A model generated the notes under the pieces. That model was not told the DNA's origin. It did not search any database and worked only from the letters and a program-made list of their open reading frames with translations. From the NCBI RefSeq assembly GCF_019669925.1, contig NZ_AP019779.1:806001-870000 (forward strand): a stretch of 64,000 nucleotides of DNA. Reading direction: 5' to 3'. How positions within the stretch are numbered: position 1 is the stretch's first letter; every line of letters starts with the position of its first letter. The position numbers and the translations under genes were made by a program. This stretch comes from Methanobrevibacter arboriphilus. Its GTDB lineage: Archaea; Methanobacteriota; Methanobacteria; Methanobacteriales; Methanobacteriaceae. This document shows positions 39,472-48,756 of this stretch, piece by piece.

Positions 39472-39602
39472 ATAATCCCCTATATAATTAAATTACTAAT
39501 AATATTTTAAATATATTCCTATTTTTATAATATTTATCCTATTTATCTTATATAAATCTATATAAAATTTATTTTAATAATAAAAATAATAAATACTTTA
39601 AA

Positions 39603-40208
39603 CTAGCTACTTTTAACTATATTATAACCTTTTTCAATAGCATTTAAATTCATATTATGGAATTTAATGTTTAAATTATTTTTCATAGATTCTATAATTG
39701 ATTTTTTTGAAAGAGGAAAAGTATCATTAGCTATAGCTGCACCAAGAAGAACCATATTCAGAGATAATATACTTCCAGATTCAATAGCTAATTTTTCTCC
39801 CTCAACAGGATATACCGAGTCATAATTTTCATTTAGACTCTCAGTAATACTATTGACACTTGGATAAACCTGATTAAATTGGTTTAAAGTGGATGGAATT
39901 ATTGGAGATGTGTTAAATATGATTTTAGTATTTTTATTTGCCTTATCAAGAGCCCTTACAGCCTCAGATGGTTCAAAAGCTAAAATTATATCAGATTTAA
40001 ATTTTTCAATTATAGAGCTTTTATATCCACCAATTCTCAATTCAGTAGATACTACACCTCCTCTTTGGGACATTCCATGAATTTCACTCATTACAACATC
40101 ATAACCTTCATTCATAGCTGCTTCACCAATAATAACTGAAGTTTTAATTATTCCCTGACCACCAACTCCACAAATATAAACATTATAAGAATTTTCTTTA
40201 TTAAGCAT
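39603..40208 (-). CDS. iorB: Indolepyruvate:ferredoxin oxidoreductase beta subunit
   Basis: A 201-residue subunit with NVYICGVGGQGIIKTSVIIGEAA, the gamma-type 2-oxoacid oxidoreductase motif, and SEIHGMSQRGGVVSTELRIGG. It pairs with IorA to interconvert aryl pyruvates and aryl-CoA plus CO2 with ferredoxin. It starts about 50 bases after the iorA stop and has a strong GGAGGAAA. Confidence 0.95.
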   Translation of the reverse strand: MLNKENSYNVYICGVGGQGIIKTSVIIGEAAMNEGYDVVMSEIHGMSQRGGVVSTELRIGGYKSSIIEKFKSDIILAFEPSEAVRALDKANKNTKIIFNTSPIIPSTLNQFNQVYPSVNSITESLNENYDSVYPVEGEKLAIESGSILSLNMVLLGAAIANDTFPLSKKSIIESMKNNLNIKFHNMNLNAIEKGYNIVKSS

Positions 40209-40259
40209 TATTTTCCTCCAGATAAAATTTAATCTATAGGTAAATATTAATATAGATAA

Positions 40260-42344
40260 TTAGATATCTTTTTTAACACCAATAGCTTTTTCATCACACA
40301 TCTGTACACAAACAGTACATCCTTTACAAAGAAGATCATCGATTTCCACTTTACCATCAACAATAGAAATAGCAGGACATGCTAAAGTAGTTACACAATT
40401 TTGACAGTTATTACATTTATTTTCTTTTATAACCATAGGTCTTTTTCTTTTTAATCCTTTAATAAGAGTACAAGGGTGTTTAGCAATTATAACAGATACT
40501 CCATCATATTCAAGTGCCCTTTTATAAGTATCAATAGTTTTACTTAAATTCATAGGATTAATAGTTTCTACAAATTCACAACCACAAGCTTTGGCGATTT
40601 CTTCAATTGAAATTTCTGGAGCTTGATTTCCCATTCCATCAACGGGAAGTCCAGGATTAGGTTGACCTCCAGTCATGGCAGTTGTACGATTATCAAGAAT
40701 GGTTACTACAAATTTATGTTTATTATGAACCCCATTTATAAGAGGAGGTATTCCACCATGGAAAAAAGTAGAATCTCCAATAAAACTAACAATATGTTGA
40801 TTTGTAGCAACTGAGAATCCACATGCATCACCAATACTAGACCCCATAGACAATAAATAATCAGTAGTTTCATAAGGAGGACTTACACCAAGAGTATAAC
40901 AACCAATATCTGAAGAAAAAATAAGATTTTCATTTGAAATATTTAATTCTTCAGCTGCACGTCTAACACCAAAGTAAGTAGCTCTATGAGAACAACCAGG
41001 ACATAATGTAGGAGGTCTAGAAGGTAAATTATCTTTTATATCTTTTAACCTTTTATTAATGTTTAAATCATTACTACTATTATTACTATTATTAATATTA
41101 TTATTAATGTTATTACTATTACTGCCCTTATTAGTATTATTAATATTATTGCCATTATTAATAGTATTAATAGTATTAATAGTATTTATAGTATTAAAAG
41201 ATGAATCAATGACTTTATTTATAGAATCTCTAACAATATCAGAATTAAATTCATGAATAAGTGGAAAATTACCATCTAATTTTCCAAAAACAGGAATATC
41301 AATTCCAACCTCACCAATAATAGCTAAAACTTCTTTTTCCATTATTGGATCAACTTCTTCAACTACAAAGATACCATCCAATCCTTCAATAAAATCTAAA
41401 ACTAAATCTTTTGGGAATGGATAAGTAAAACCTAATTTTAAAATATTAAAGCCTAAATTAGCTAGATTATCCTCAACAACAACATCATAAGCATAATTAA
41501 AAGCACTACCACTAGATATTATTCCATATTTAGACTTAGGTTTAACATTTTCAGAATTAATATTTTCAAATGAATTAAAAATAAAGTTTAAATCGGAATT
41601 ATTAGCTAATTCTTCAATATCTTCCATCTTAGCTACAAGTTTTTCATGCATTACCATAGAATTCTCTGGAACTGGAACAAACTGTTTTGGATCCTTTTTA
41701 AAAAAACCTTTTTCCCAATGAACGTTTTTGGCAAAATTAATATTATTAAAATCATCTGTTTTATTATTAATAATTTCAACATCACCCAATTCTACAACAC
41801 CCCTCATATGAGAAATTCGGGTAGTAGTACGTAAAATTACTGGAATACTAAACTCTTTTGATAGTTCATAGCCATATTTCATCATATCTTTAACTTCTTG
41901 AGGGTTTGAAGGTTCTAAAACAGGACAATTAGCTAACCTAGCATAATGACGATTATCTTGTTCATTTTGAGAAGAAAACATAGAAGGATCATCAGCAGAT
42001 AAAACAACCATCCCCCCAGGAGTTCCAGTATAAACTGCAGTTAAAAATGAATCTGATGCTACATTTAAGCCAACATGTTTCATAAATGTGAAAGATTTTA
42101 GTCCACTAGCAGCACTACTAGCTGCAACTTCCATTGCTACTTTTTCATTGATAGAAAATTCAAAAAACAATCCTGCATCCTTTGCAAGAATAGAAAGAAT
42201 ATTCCCAATTTCAGAAGAAGGAGTCCCAGGATATGTTGCAGCAACTGAAACACCAGCTTCAATAGCACCCCTAACAGCTGCTTCATTACCTAACAGAAAT
42301 TCTTTATCTCCAGATTTACCATTCACTAATTGATTCAAATCCAT
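40260..42344 (-). CDS. iorA: Indolepyruvate:ferredoxin oxidoreductase alpha subunit
   Basis: A 694-residue subunit. It has the N-terminal 2-oxoacid-binding domain (FLLGNEAAVRGAIEAGVSVAATYPGTPSSEI), the thiamine-diphosphate domain (CPGCSHRATYFG, GDACGFSVATNQHIVSFIGDSTFFHGG) and a C-terminal ferredoxin domain with two cysteine clusters (CNNCQNC and CKGCTVCVQMC). Between the two main domains, at about residues 385-435, lies an Asn/Ile/Thr repeat linker built from NTI units and poly-Asn, encoded by ATT/AAT repeats. IorB follows. With the aryl-CoA ligase this forms the aryl acid assimilation route. Confidence 0.96.
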   Translation of the reverse strand: MDLNQLVNGKSGDKEFLLGNEAAVRGAIEAGVSVAATYPGTPSSEIGNILSILAKDAGLFFEFSINEKVAMEVAASSAASGLKSFTFMKHVGLNVASDSFLTAVYTGTPGGMVVLSADDPSMFSSQNEQDNRHYARLANCPVLEPSNPQEVKDMMKYGYELSKEFSIPVILRTTTRISHMRGVVELGDVEIINNKTDDFNNINFAKNVHWEKGFFKKDPKQFVPVPENSMVMHEKLVAKMEDIEELANNSDLNFIFNSFENINSENVKPKSKYGIISSGSAFNYAYDVVVEDNLANLGFNILKLGFTYPFPKDLVLDFIEGLDGIFVVEEVDPIMEKEVLAIIGEVGIDIPVFGKLDGNFPLIHEFNSDIVRDSINKVIDSSFNTINTINTINTINNGNNINNTNKGSNSNNINNNINNSNNSSNDLNINKRLKDIKDNLPSRPPTLCPGCSHRATYFGVRRAAEELNISNENLIFSSDIGCYTLGVSPPYETTDYLLSMGSSIGDACGFSVATNQHIVSFIGDSTFFHGGIPPLINGVHNKHKFVVTILDNRTTAMTGGQPNPGLPVDGMGNQAPEISIEEIAKACGCEFVETINPMNLSKTIDTYKRALEYDGVSVIIAKHPCTLIKGLKRKRPMVIKENKCNNCQNCVTTLACPAISIVDGKVEIDDLLCKGCTVCVQMCDEKAIGVKKDI

Positions 42345-42878
42345 TATTACACACCATAAATAATATAAACAGTATAAACAAAATAATTTAAGTGGTAAAA
42401 GACATAATACTATTATAAAACAAGTATTAAGCTAATCCATAAGTTAATCAATAATTATAAGTAATATAATAAACATACTATAATAATAAACATAAAATAT
42501 AGTAAAGCATAATTATAATATAAAATCATAGCAAAGCATAAAATTATAGTATAAAGGTTAATTATAATATAAAATTTTATAATATAAAACTATAATTTAT
42601 AATATGAAACTATAATAAAAATTATAACATAAAACTATTTTTAGATTAATTAATAAATATACTTTTTGAATTAAAAAGTAAAAATTAAAAAGATAAATAT
42701 GGATTATAATGGCATTTAAAATTATAATTAAAAATAATAATAAAAATAATAAATATAATAATACAAATAATAATAGAAGTAATAAATATAATAATAAAAA
42801 TAATAAAAGTAATAAAGATAACCATATAAATAATAATAAATATTATAAAAATAATAAATAGGGGAATCTGGAGATAAA
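42345..42878. other. A+T spacer with trinucleotide repeats
   Basis: Divergent spacer between iorA and tfrB. The last 150 bases before tfrB are AATAATAAA-type repeats. No gene supported. Confidence 0.5.
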
Positions 42879-44612
42879 ATGATTGAAATTGAAGTATTAA
42901 GGTTTGATAGGGAAAAAGATAAAGAGCCTTACTTTAAAAAATATAAAATCGAGAAAAAATATAAGATGAAGATACTAGATGCATTAATCGCCATAAATGA
43001 AAATTATAATGATAATTTAAGTTTCAGAAGTTCATGCAGAGCAGGGCAATGTGGTTCTTGTGCTTTAAAAATGAATGGAGAAGTAGTTCTTGCATGCAAA
43101 TCTGAAATAAAAGATAAATCAAAAATAGAACCTTTAGACTTTCCAGTGATAAAAGATTTAATTGTAGACAAAACTAAGATTGAAGAAAAAGTAGCTAATA
43201 TGGAGTTATTCTTAGAAACAGATGATAAAGATAAAAACAATGAGAATAATGAAAGTAATGAATATAATAAAGATAATAACTACATAGAAAATAATGAAAT
43301 TAATGATAATGAAGTTAATGAAAATGAAATTAATGAAATTAATGAAAATAAAGAAATTGATGAAAACAAAAATAAGGAATTCAAAGATCTAAAAAAATCC
43401 TCTGAAACAAATAATATAAAACTAGATGGCTGTGGATGTCCTTCAATTATTGAAAATGAAGAATGTATGGACACTAAAAAAGTTAGAAGTTGTATTGAAT
43501 GCTATTCCTGTCTTTCAGTGTGCCCTGTAATAAAAGAAACAAAAGAATTTGCAGGACCTTATTTCATGAGATATATATCAAAATTTGATTTTGATCCTAG
43601 AGACATTGGAGAAAGAACAAAAGAAAGTATTGATGAAGGATTATACTATTGTACTAGTTGTGGTAAATGTGGAGAAATATGTCCAAAAGAAATTAATAGT
43701 TTTGGAGACGCTATAGAAAAATTAAGAGCTATAGCAAATATGAAAGATTTAGGACCTCTTGAAGCACATAAAGAAGTTAAAGAACTTATTTCAAAAACTG
43801 GAAGATCTGTTGAAGAATTAGATGAAAGTTTCATTAAAACAGTTTCTAAAGAACAAAACAAAACAGAAAAAGAAAAAGTATCCCCAAATAGTGAAAATGA
43901 AAATGAAAGTAAAAAAGGAAAAATAGCTGTTTTTACAGGATGTATGATCGATTATAGACTTCAAAATGTTGGTTTTGCCCTTATCGATGTTTTAAAGAAA
44001 AATGGAATTGAAGTTGATGTTCCCGAAGATCAAATTTGTTGTGGATCTCCAATGCTAAGAACTGGGCAAACTGAAATTGTAGAAAACCTTGTTTTAAAAA
44101 ATAAAGATGCATTATCTGATTATGATACTATAATTACAATGTGTGCTGGTTGTGGAGCTACATTAAAGAATGATTATCCTAAATATGGAGTAAATCTAAA
44201 TGTAATGGACATAAGTGAATTTTTAGCTAAAAATCTTGATACAAAACAAATGAAAGATTTGAATCTCAAAGTCACATATCATGATCCATGTCACCTCAAT
44301 AGAGGTCAAGGGATAAAAGAAGAACCTAGAGAAATACTTAATAAGATTAAAGGTGTTGAATTTATAGAAATGGAAAAACCAGACCAATGTTGTGGAGCTG
44401 GTGGTGGAGTTAGAGCTGCAAAACCAGAAATAGCATTTGGATTAGGTAAGAAAAAAGCAGAAATGGTTGAAGAACTTGATGTTGATGCAGTAATTAGTAT
44501 ATGTCCATTTTGTCAATACAATATCCAAGATGCATTAAATAAAGAAGGTTTAGACAATATTAAAGTTATGAACATATTAGAACTTCTAAAAATGTCATAT
44601 GATGACAAATAA
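42879..44612 (+). CDS. tfrB: CoM/CoB fumarate reductase subunit B (thiol:fumarate reductase)
   Basis: A 577-residue fused protein. The N-terminus is a plant-type ferredoxin domain with CRAGQCGSC (C53, C58, C61, C73). Two 4Fe-4S motifs follow (CIECYSCLSVCPV and CTSCGKCGEICPKE), then two CCG domains like HdrB (CCGSPM and CCGAGGG, with CPFCQYN at the end). It takes electrons from coenzyme M and coenzyme B thiols to reduce fumarate with TfrA, giving heterodisulfide. TfrA is not in the window. A Glu/Asn-rich repeat insertion at about residues 112-185 separates the ferredoxin domain from the rest. GGAGAT precedes the ATG. Confidence 0.92.
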   Translation: MIEIEVLRFDREKDKEPYFKKYKIEKKYKMKILDALIAINENYNDNLSFRSSCRAGQCGSCALKMNGEVVLACKSEIKDKSKIEPLDFPVIKDLIVDKTKIEEKVANMELFLETDDKDKNNENNESNEYNKDNNYIENNEINDNEVNENEINEINENKEIDENKNKEFKDLKKSSETNNIKLDGCGCPSIIENEECMDTKKVRSCIECYSCLSVCPVIKETKEFAGPYFMRYISKFDFDPRDIGERTKESIDEGLYYCTSCGKCGEICPKEINSFGDAIEKLRAIANMKDLGPLEAHKEVKELISKTGRSVEELDESFIKTVSKEQNKTEKEKVSPNSENENESKKGKIAVFTGCMIDYRLQNVGFALIDVLKKNGIEVDVPEDQICCGSPMLRTGQTEIVENLVLKNKDALSDYDTIITMCAGCGATLKNDYPKYGVNLNVMDISEFLAKNLDTKQMKDLNLKVTYHDPCHLNRGQGIKEEPREILNKIKGVEFIEMEKPDQCCGAGGGVRAAKPEIAFGLGKKKAEMVEELDVDAVISICPFCQYNIQDALNKEGLDNIKVMNILELLKMSYDDK

Positions 44613-44630
44613 GATTGAGGAGGTGATCAA

Positions 44631-45506
44631 GTAGGAGACACAATCTCAGAAGAAATAGTAGTTATTAAAGAGGATACTACTGTCTTAGATGAAGAAAAAG
44701 AAAAGAGTAATTCTAAAGCAAAATCAACTGCAAAAAAAAGAGGTAAAAAACTTTCAACTGCAGAAGAAATTAGATTTTCAAAAAACTATAATAGATTTAA
44801 AGATAATATATTTGTTGTTTTTGTAGAGTGTGAATCTTCAGGAAATGTTGGATTTTTAGCAAGGGCCATGGCAAATTTTGGATTGGAAAACTTAATACTA
44901 ATAAATCCTTGTAATCTAAAAGAAGATGCTTATTATCAAGCTATGCATGCAAAATATATTGTAGAAAATGCCGTTGCAAACACATACCCTAATCTTGATG
45001 ATTTTTTAAAAAAGAAAGAAATAGATTTTATAGTTGGATCTACAGGCACACCAGGAGGAAGCTATAATCTATCACGTATTCCAATAAAACCAGAAGAATT
45101 AGGGAAATCTATAAATTTAAACAAAAAAATCGCTTTAATTTTTGGAAGAGAAGGTAATGGACTTTATAATGAAGAAATAGAAACGTGTGATATTATAGTC
45201 AGCATTCCAACAGAGCATAGCTATCCAATTATGAATATATCTCATGCAGCAGCCATTATTTTTTATGAATTATTTAAAAATAGAAATGAATTTCCAGTAG
45301 AAGGATTAGAAGAAGCAACAAGAATTGAAAAAGAATATCTTCTAAAAGATATGGAAGATATAATAAAAAAATTAAATATCCCAGAACATAAAGAAAAAAC
45401 AGGAATAAAATCATTTAAAAATATAATCAATAGAGCATTTATCACAGGAAGAGAAGCACATACTCTAAAAGGAATTTTAAGAAGAATATTAATGAAATTT
45501 GAATAA
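44631..45506 (+). CDS. TrmJ-like SpoU-family RNA 2'-O-methyltransferase, start codon GTA
   Basis: A SPOUT-fold methyltransferase: FVVFVECESSGNVGFLARAM, GREGNGLYNEEIETCDIIVSIPT and YPIMNISHAAAIIFYEL are the knotted SAM-site motifs of TrmJ-type tRNA methylases. The first ATG in frame (44868) would remove the essential first strand and the GNVGFLARA motif. The frame is open back to 44619 with no ATG, GTG or TTG. A perfect GGAGGTGATC lies at 44619-44628, and a GTA codon stands 7 bases after GGAGG, exactly where a start should be. With that start the protein has 291 residues and a Lys/Glu/Ser-rich extension. tfrB ends 18 bases upstream, so it is co-transcribed. Confidence 0.85.
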   Translation, partial: VGDTISEEIVVIKEDTTVLDEEKEKSNSKAKSTAKKRGKKLSTAEEIRFSKNYNRFKDNIFVVFVECESSGNVGFLARAMANFGLENLILINPCNLKEDAYYQAMHAKYIVENAVANTYPNLDDFLKKKEIDFIVGSTGTPGGSYNLSRIPIKPEELGKSINLNKKIALIFGREGNGLYNEEIETCDIIVSIPTEHSYPIMNISHAAAIIFYELFKNRNEFPVEGLEEATRIEKEYLLKDMEDIIKKLNIPEHKEKTGIKSFKNIINRAFITGREAHTLKGILRRILMKFE

Positions 45507-46038
45507 TTTACATTATTAAATTTTATAATAGTAGATTAATATTCTAAAATTAAATTTTTTTATCTATAAATCTTATATATAAGTATATATTATCAATATT
45601 CCTTTTTAAATATAATTAATATTTTAGCTATAATCCATATTTTAAGTATATCTATTAATATTATTAATATTATCAATGTTGTTAATATTATTAATTTTAT
45701 TAATGTTGTTAATATATCTAAAAATATGAAAATTTCAATAATATAAAAATAATAAAAAGAAATAGTAGAAATAATAAAAAAAATAATAAAAGTAATAATA
45801 AAAAAGATAATAATAAGAATAATAATAAAAAATAATAGAGTAATAATAAAAAATTTAATAATAAAAATAATAATAAAAATTATAATAAAAAAATTAAAAA
45901 TATAAATAATTATCACAAAAATCATCATACACGAGCATCATCATAAATTGATTAATATAAAACAAAAATACTAATAATCATTATAATAAATAAATTTTAT
46001 ATAAAAGAATTAAAAACTACTGGATTGGAGACTAATGA
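45507..46038. other. A+T spacer rich in AAT repeats
   Basis: Between the methyltransferase and dcd, both plus strand. Bases about 45740-45900 are almost pure AATAATAAAA repeats. No gene is supported; long frames here are artefacts of the missing stop codons in ATT/AAT repeats. Confidence 0.6.
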
Positions 46039-46629
46039 ATGGCAATTTTAAGTGACAAAGACATAAAAAAATATCTAAAAGAAGGAAAAATAAGCATAGA
46101 CCCTCTAGAAGACTTTGAAAAACAAATTCAACCATCATCAGTTGATTTAAGAATTGGAAATGAATTCAAAGGATTTAAAATTATTAAAAAGCCATTTATT
46201 GATCCAAAAGATCCTGAAGACCTTGATTCATACATGGATTCCATGCATATAAAAGAAGGAGAATCATTCATTATACATCCAAATGAATTTGCATTAGCTA
46301 CAACATATGAAACTGTTAAAATACCAGATAATTTAGTGGCTAGAGTCGAAGGGCGTTCTTCAATGGGAAGACTTGGGATAACCATGCATGTAACTGCAGG
46401 ATATATAGATCCTGGTTTTGAAGGTAAAATCACACTAGAAATTTCAAACATTGGTAAGATGCCAGTTGCCCTATATCCAGGACAACGAGCTTGTCAGATA
46501 GTTTTTGAAACTATGACCTCTAGTGCAGAAAAACCATATGGACATCCTGAAAGAGACAGCAAATATATGGGACAGACTCGTCCAGAAAGTAGTCGAATAA
46601 AGCAAGATTATGAACTTAGAAAGATTTAA
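46039..46629 (+). CDS. dcd: dCTP deaminase
   Basis: A 196-residue trimeric enzyme of the dUTPase fold. It shows IQPSSVDLRIGNEF, GRSSMGRLGITMHVTAGYIDPGFEGKITLEISN and PGQRACQIVFETM. It makes dUTP, or dUMP in the bifunctional archaeal form, from dCTP for thymidylate synthesis. Two ATGs overlap (ATGAATGG); this one gives the proper N-terminus, after TTGGAGACT. Confidence 0.94.
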   Translation: MAILSDKDIKKYLKEGKISIDPLEDFEKQIQPSSVDLRIGNEFKGFKIIKKPFIDPKDPEDLDSYMDSMHIKEGESFIIHPNEFALATTYETVKIPDNLVARVEGRSSMGRLGITMHVTAGYIDPGFEGKITLEISNIGKMPVALYPGQRACQIVFETMTSSAEKPYGHPERDSKYMGQTRPESSRIKQDYELRKI

Positions 46630-46646
46630 TAAATTGAGTAATAACC

Positions 46647-46749
46647 TTAAAAATAAATCTAATAATAGATTAATTAACAAATCTAAAAAATAAACTTAAA
46701 ATAGATTTAAAAATAAATCTAATAATAAATTAATTAACAAATCTAAAAA
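46647..46749. repeat. Tandem duplication with 60-base period
   Basis: A 43-base sequence starting TTAAAAATAAATCTAATAAT occurs at 46647-46689 and again at 46707-46749 with one mismatch. It lies between dcd and glyS. Confidence 0.8.
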
Positions 46750-46832
46750 TATATCTAAAGATATCTAAAGCATACCAAAAGATGTATCTAAAAGTATATA
46801 TAAAATTTTTCGATTAAATTGGAGTAATATTA

Positions 46833-48548
46833 ATGAATCATGAAAAAATGATAAATATCAGTACAAAAAGAGGTTTTCTATGGCCGTCCTTTGAAATTTA
46901 TTCAGGAGTTTCTGGATTTACTGATTATGGACCTCTTGGAGCTATTTTAAAAAATAATATTATGCAACTATGGAGAAAACAATATATAGCTGGAGAAGGA
47001 TTCTATGAAATAGAAAGCCCAGCAGTAACTCCTGAAGAAGTTTTAAAAGCATCAGGACATGTTGATAATTTTACAGACCCTATGGCACAATGTGATGGTT
47101 GTAAAGATGTTTTTAGAGCAGATCATATAATAGAAGAAGTAACTAACCTTGAAGTAGAAGGTATGACTAATGAAGAGTTAGATAAAATTGTTAAAAAACA
47201 TAATGTCAATTGTCCAAACTGTGGAGATAAATTAAGTGAAATTTGGAACTATAACCTTATGTTTAAAACTAATATTGGAGCTAAAGGAAATAAAACTGGA
47301 TATATGCGTCCAGAAACCGCTCAAGGAATATTTATACTTTTCAAAAGACTTTCAAGATTCTTCAAAAATAAACTACCTTTCGGAACAGTACAACTAGGAA
47401 AAGCTTATAGGAATGAAATTTCACCTAGACAAGGAGTAATAAGACTTAGAGAATTTACACAAGCAGAAGCAGAAATATTTGTTGACCCTGAAAATAAAAC
47501 ACACCCTAAATTCAACACAATAGCTGATGAAAAACTAGTTCTAAACTCCCAAAAAACACAGATCGAAGGAAAAGATCCAATAACAATATCTGCTAAAGAA
47601 GCACTTGAAAATGGTATCGTAGCTAATGAAATTTTAATTTATCAAATATATTTAGCTAAAAAGTTTTTAAAAGAGCTTGGAATTCCTGATGAAGTATTAA
47701 GATTCAGACAACATCTTCCAAATGAAATGGCTCATTATGCAATTGATTGTTGGGATGTTGAAGTTAAAACAGATAGATATGGATGGGTTGAAATTATAGG
47801 AATAGCTGATAGAGGAGATTATGATTTAAAATCCCATTCCAAACATAGTAATGAAGAATTAAACATTTTTATCCAATACGAAGAACCTAAAATAATATCT
47901 AAAACAATAGCAAAGCCAAATATGGCTAAATTTGGTCCTTCATTTAAGCAAAATGCTCCAAAAGTGAAGTCATTCCTAGAAAATATAGATAGTGTAATGG
48001 TTGAAAAAATTAAAACATCAATCAAAAAAGATGGAATCTATGAAGCCTTAATTGATGGAGAAGCTTTTGAAATAAAAAATGAACATGTTACTTTTGAAGA
48101 TGTTGAAGAAGAAATTAAGGGAAAAAAGATCATACCTCATGTAATTGAACCTTCATTTGGTATTGATCGGATATTATACTCAGTACTTTTACACTCATTC
48201 CATACAGCAGAAACTGAGGAAGATAAAGAATATTTCAAATTAGCTAATTCAATTGCTCCAATACAAGTAGGTGTTTTTCCATTAATGAATAAAAGCGAAT
48301 TAAATAGCTTAGCTACTGAAATTACAACTAATCTTAGAAATTCTGGATTCATGGTTGATTATGATACTTCTGGAACAATTGGTAAAAGATACGCTAGAGC
48401 AGATGAAATAGGAGTTCCAATTGCTATTACTATTGACTATGATAGTCTTGAAGATAATTCTGTGACAATTAGAGATAGAGATACTGAAGAACAAGAAAGA
48501 GTAAGTATAAAAAATTTAAAAAAAGTTGTTGGGAATTATTTCAATTAA
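46833..48548 (+). CDS. glyS: Glycyl-tRNA synthetase
   Basis: A 571-residue class II synthetase of the archaeal/eukaryotic dimeric type. It has KRGFLWPSFEIYSGVSGFTDYGPLG near the start, motif 2 in AYRNEISPRQGVIRLREFTQAE, MRPETAQGIF, EPSFGIDRILYSVL as motif 3, and a C-terminal anticodon-binding domain. A zinc-like cysteine set (CDGC, CPNCG) lies near residues 90-135. TTGGAG precedes the ATG. Confidence 0.97.
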   Translation: MNHEKMINISTKRGFLWPSFEIYSGVSGFTDYGPLGAILKNNIMQLWRKQYIAGEGFYEIESPAVTPEEVLKASGHVDNFTDPMAQCDGCKDVFRADHIIEEVTNLEVEGMTNEELDKIVKKHNVNCPNCGDKLSEIWNYNLMFKTNIGAKGNKTGYMRPETAQGIFILFKRLSRFFKNKLPFGTVQLGKAYRNEISPRQGVIRLREFTQAEAEIFVDPENKTHPKFNTIADEKLVLNSQKTQIEGKDPITISAKEALENGIVANEILIYQIYLAKKFLKELGIPDEVLRFRQHLPNEMAHYAIDCWDVEVKTDRYGWVEIIGIADRGDYDLKSHSKHSNEELNIFIQYEEPKIISKTIAKPNMAKFGPSFKQNAPKVKSFLENIDSVMVEKIKTSIKKDGIYEALIDGEAFEIKNEHVTFEDVEEEIKGKKIIPHVIEPSFGIDRILYSVLLHSFHTAETEEDKEYFKLANSIAPIQVGVFPLMNKSELNSLATEITTNLRNSGFMVDYDTSGTIGKRYARADEIGVPIAITIDYDSLEDNSVTIRDRDTEEQERVSIKNLKKVVGNYFN

Positions 48549-48756
48549 TTAGATTAATTTAAATCCCAAAACTTACTTTTCTACAAATTTTATTTTTTTA
48601 AATTATGTCAGATAGTTATTTCAACTTATTTTAGAGACTTTATTTCAATTTTATTTTAGATATTCTATTTTTAATTATTCTAAATTCTTTATTTTAGCTT
48701 ATTTTATTATTTTAGCTTATTTTATTATTTTAGTTTATTTTATTATTTAACTTATT

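Noticed and set aside
41059-41256. Plus-strand Leu-rich frame opposite iorA
   Set aside because: It is the antisense of the poly-Asn linker of IorA; a stop-free artefact of trinucleotide repeats.
44868-45506. Methyltransferase starting at the first ATG
   Set aside because: This would remove the conserved FVVFVECESSGNVG segment needed for the knotted SAM site, and no ribosome binding site precedes that ATG.
45593-45928. Minus-strand 111-codon frame rich in Phe and Ile
   Set aside because: It is the complement of AAT/AAAAT simple repeats, which contain no stop codons in this reading; no ribosome binding site or domain.
46471-46680. Minus-strand 69-codon frame over the end of dcd
   Set aside because: Antisense to dcd and the 60-base repeat; no domain and no ribosome binding site.
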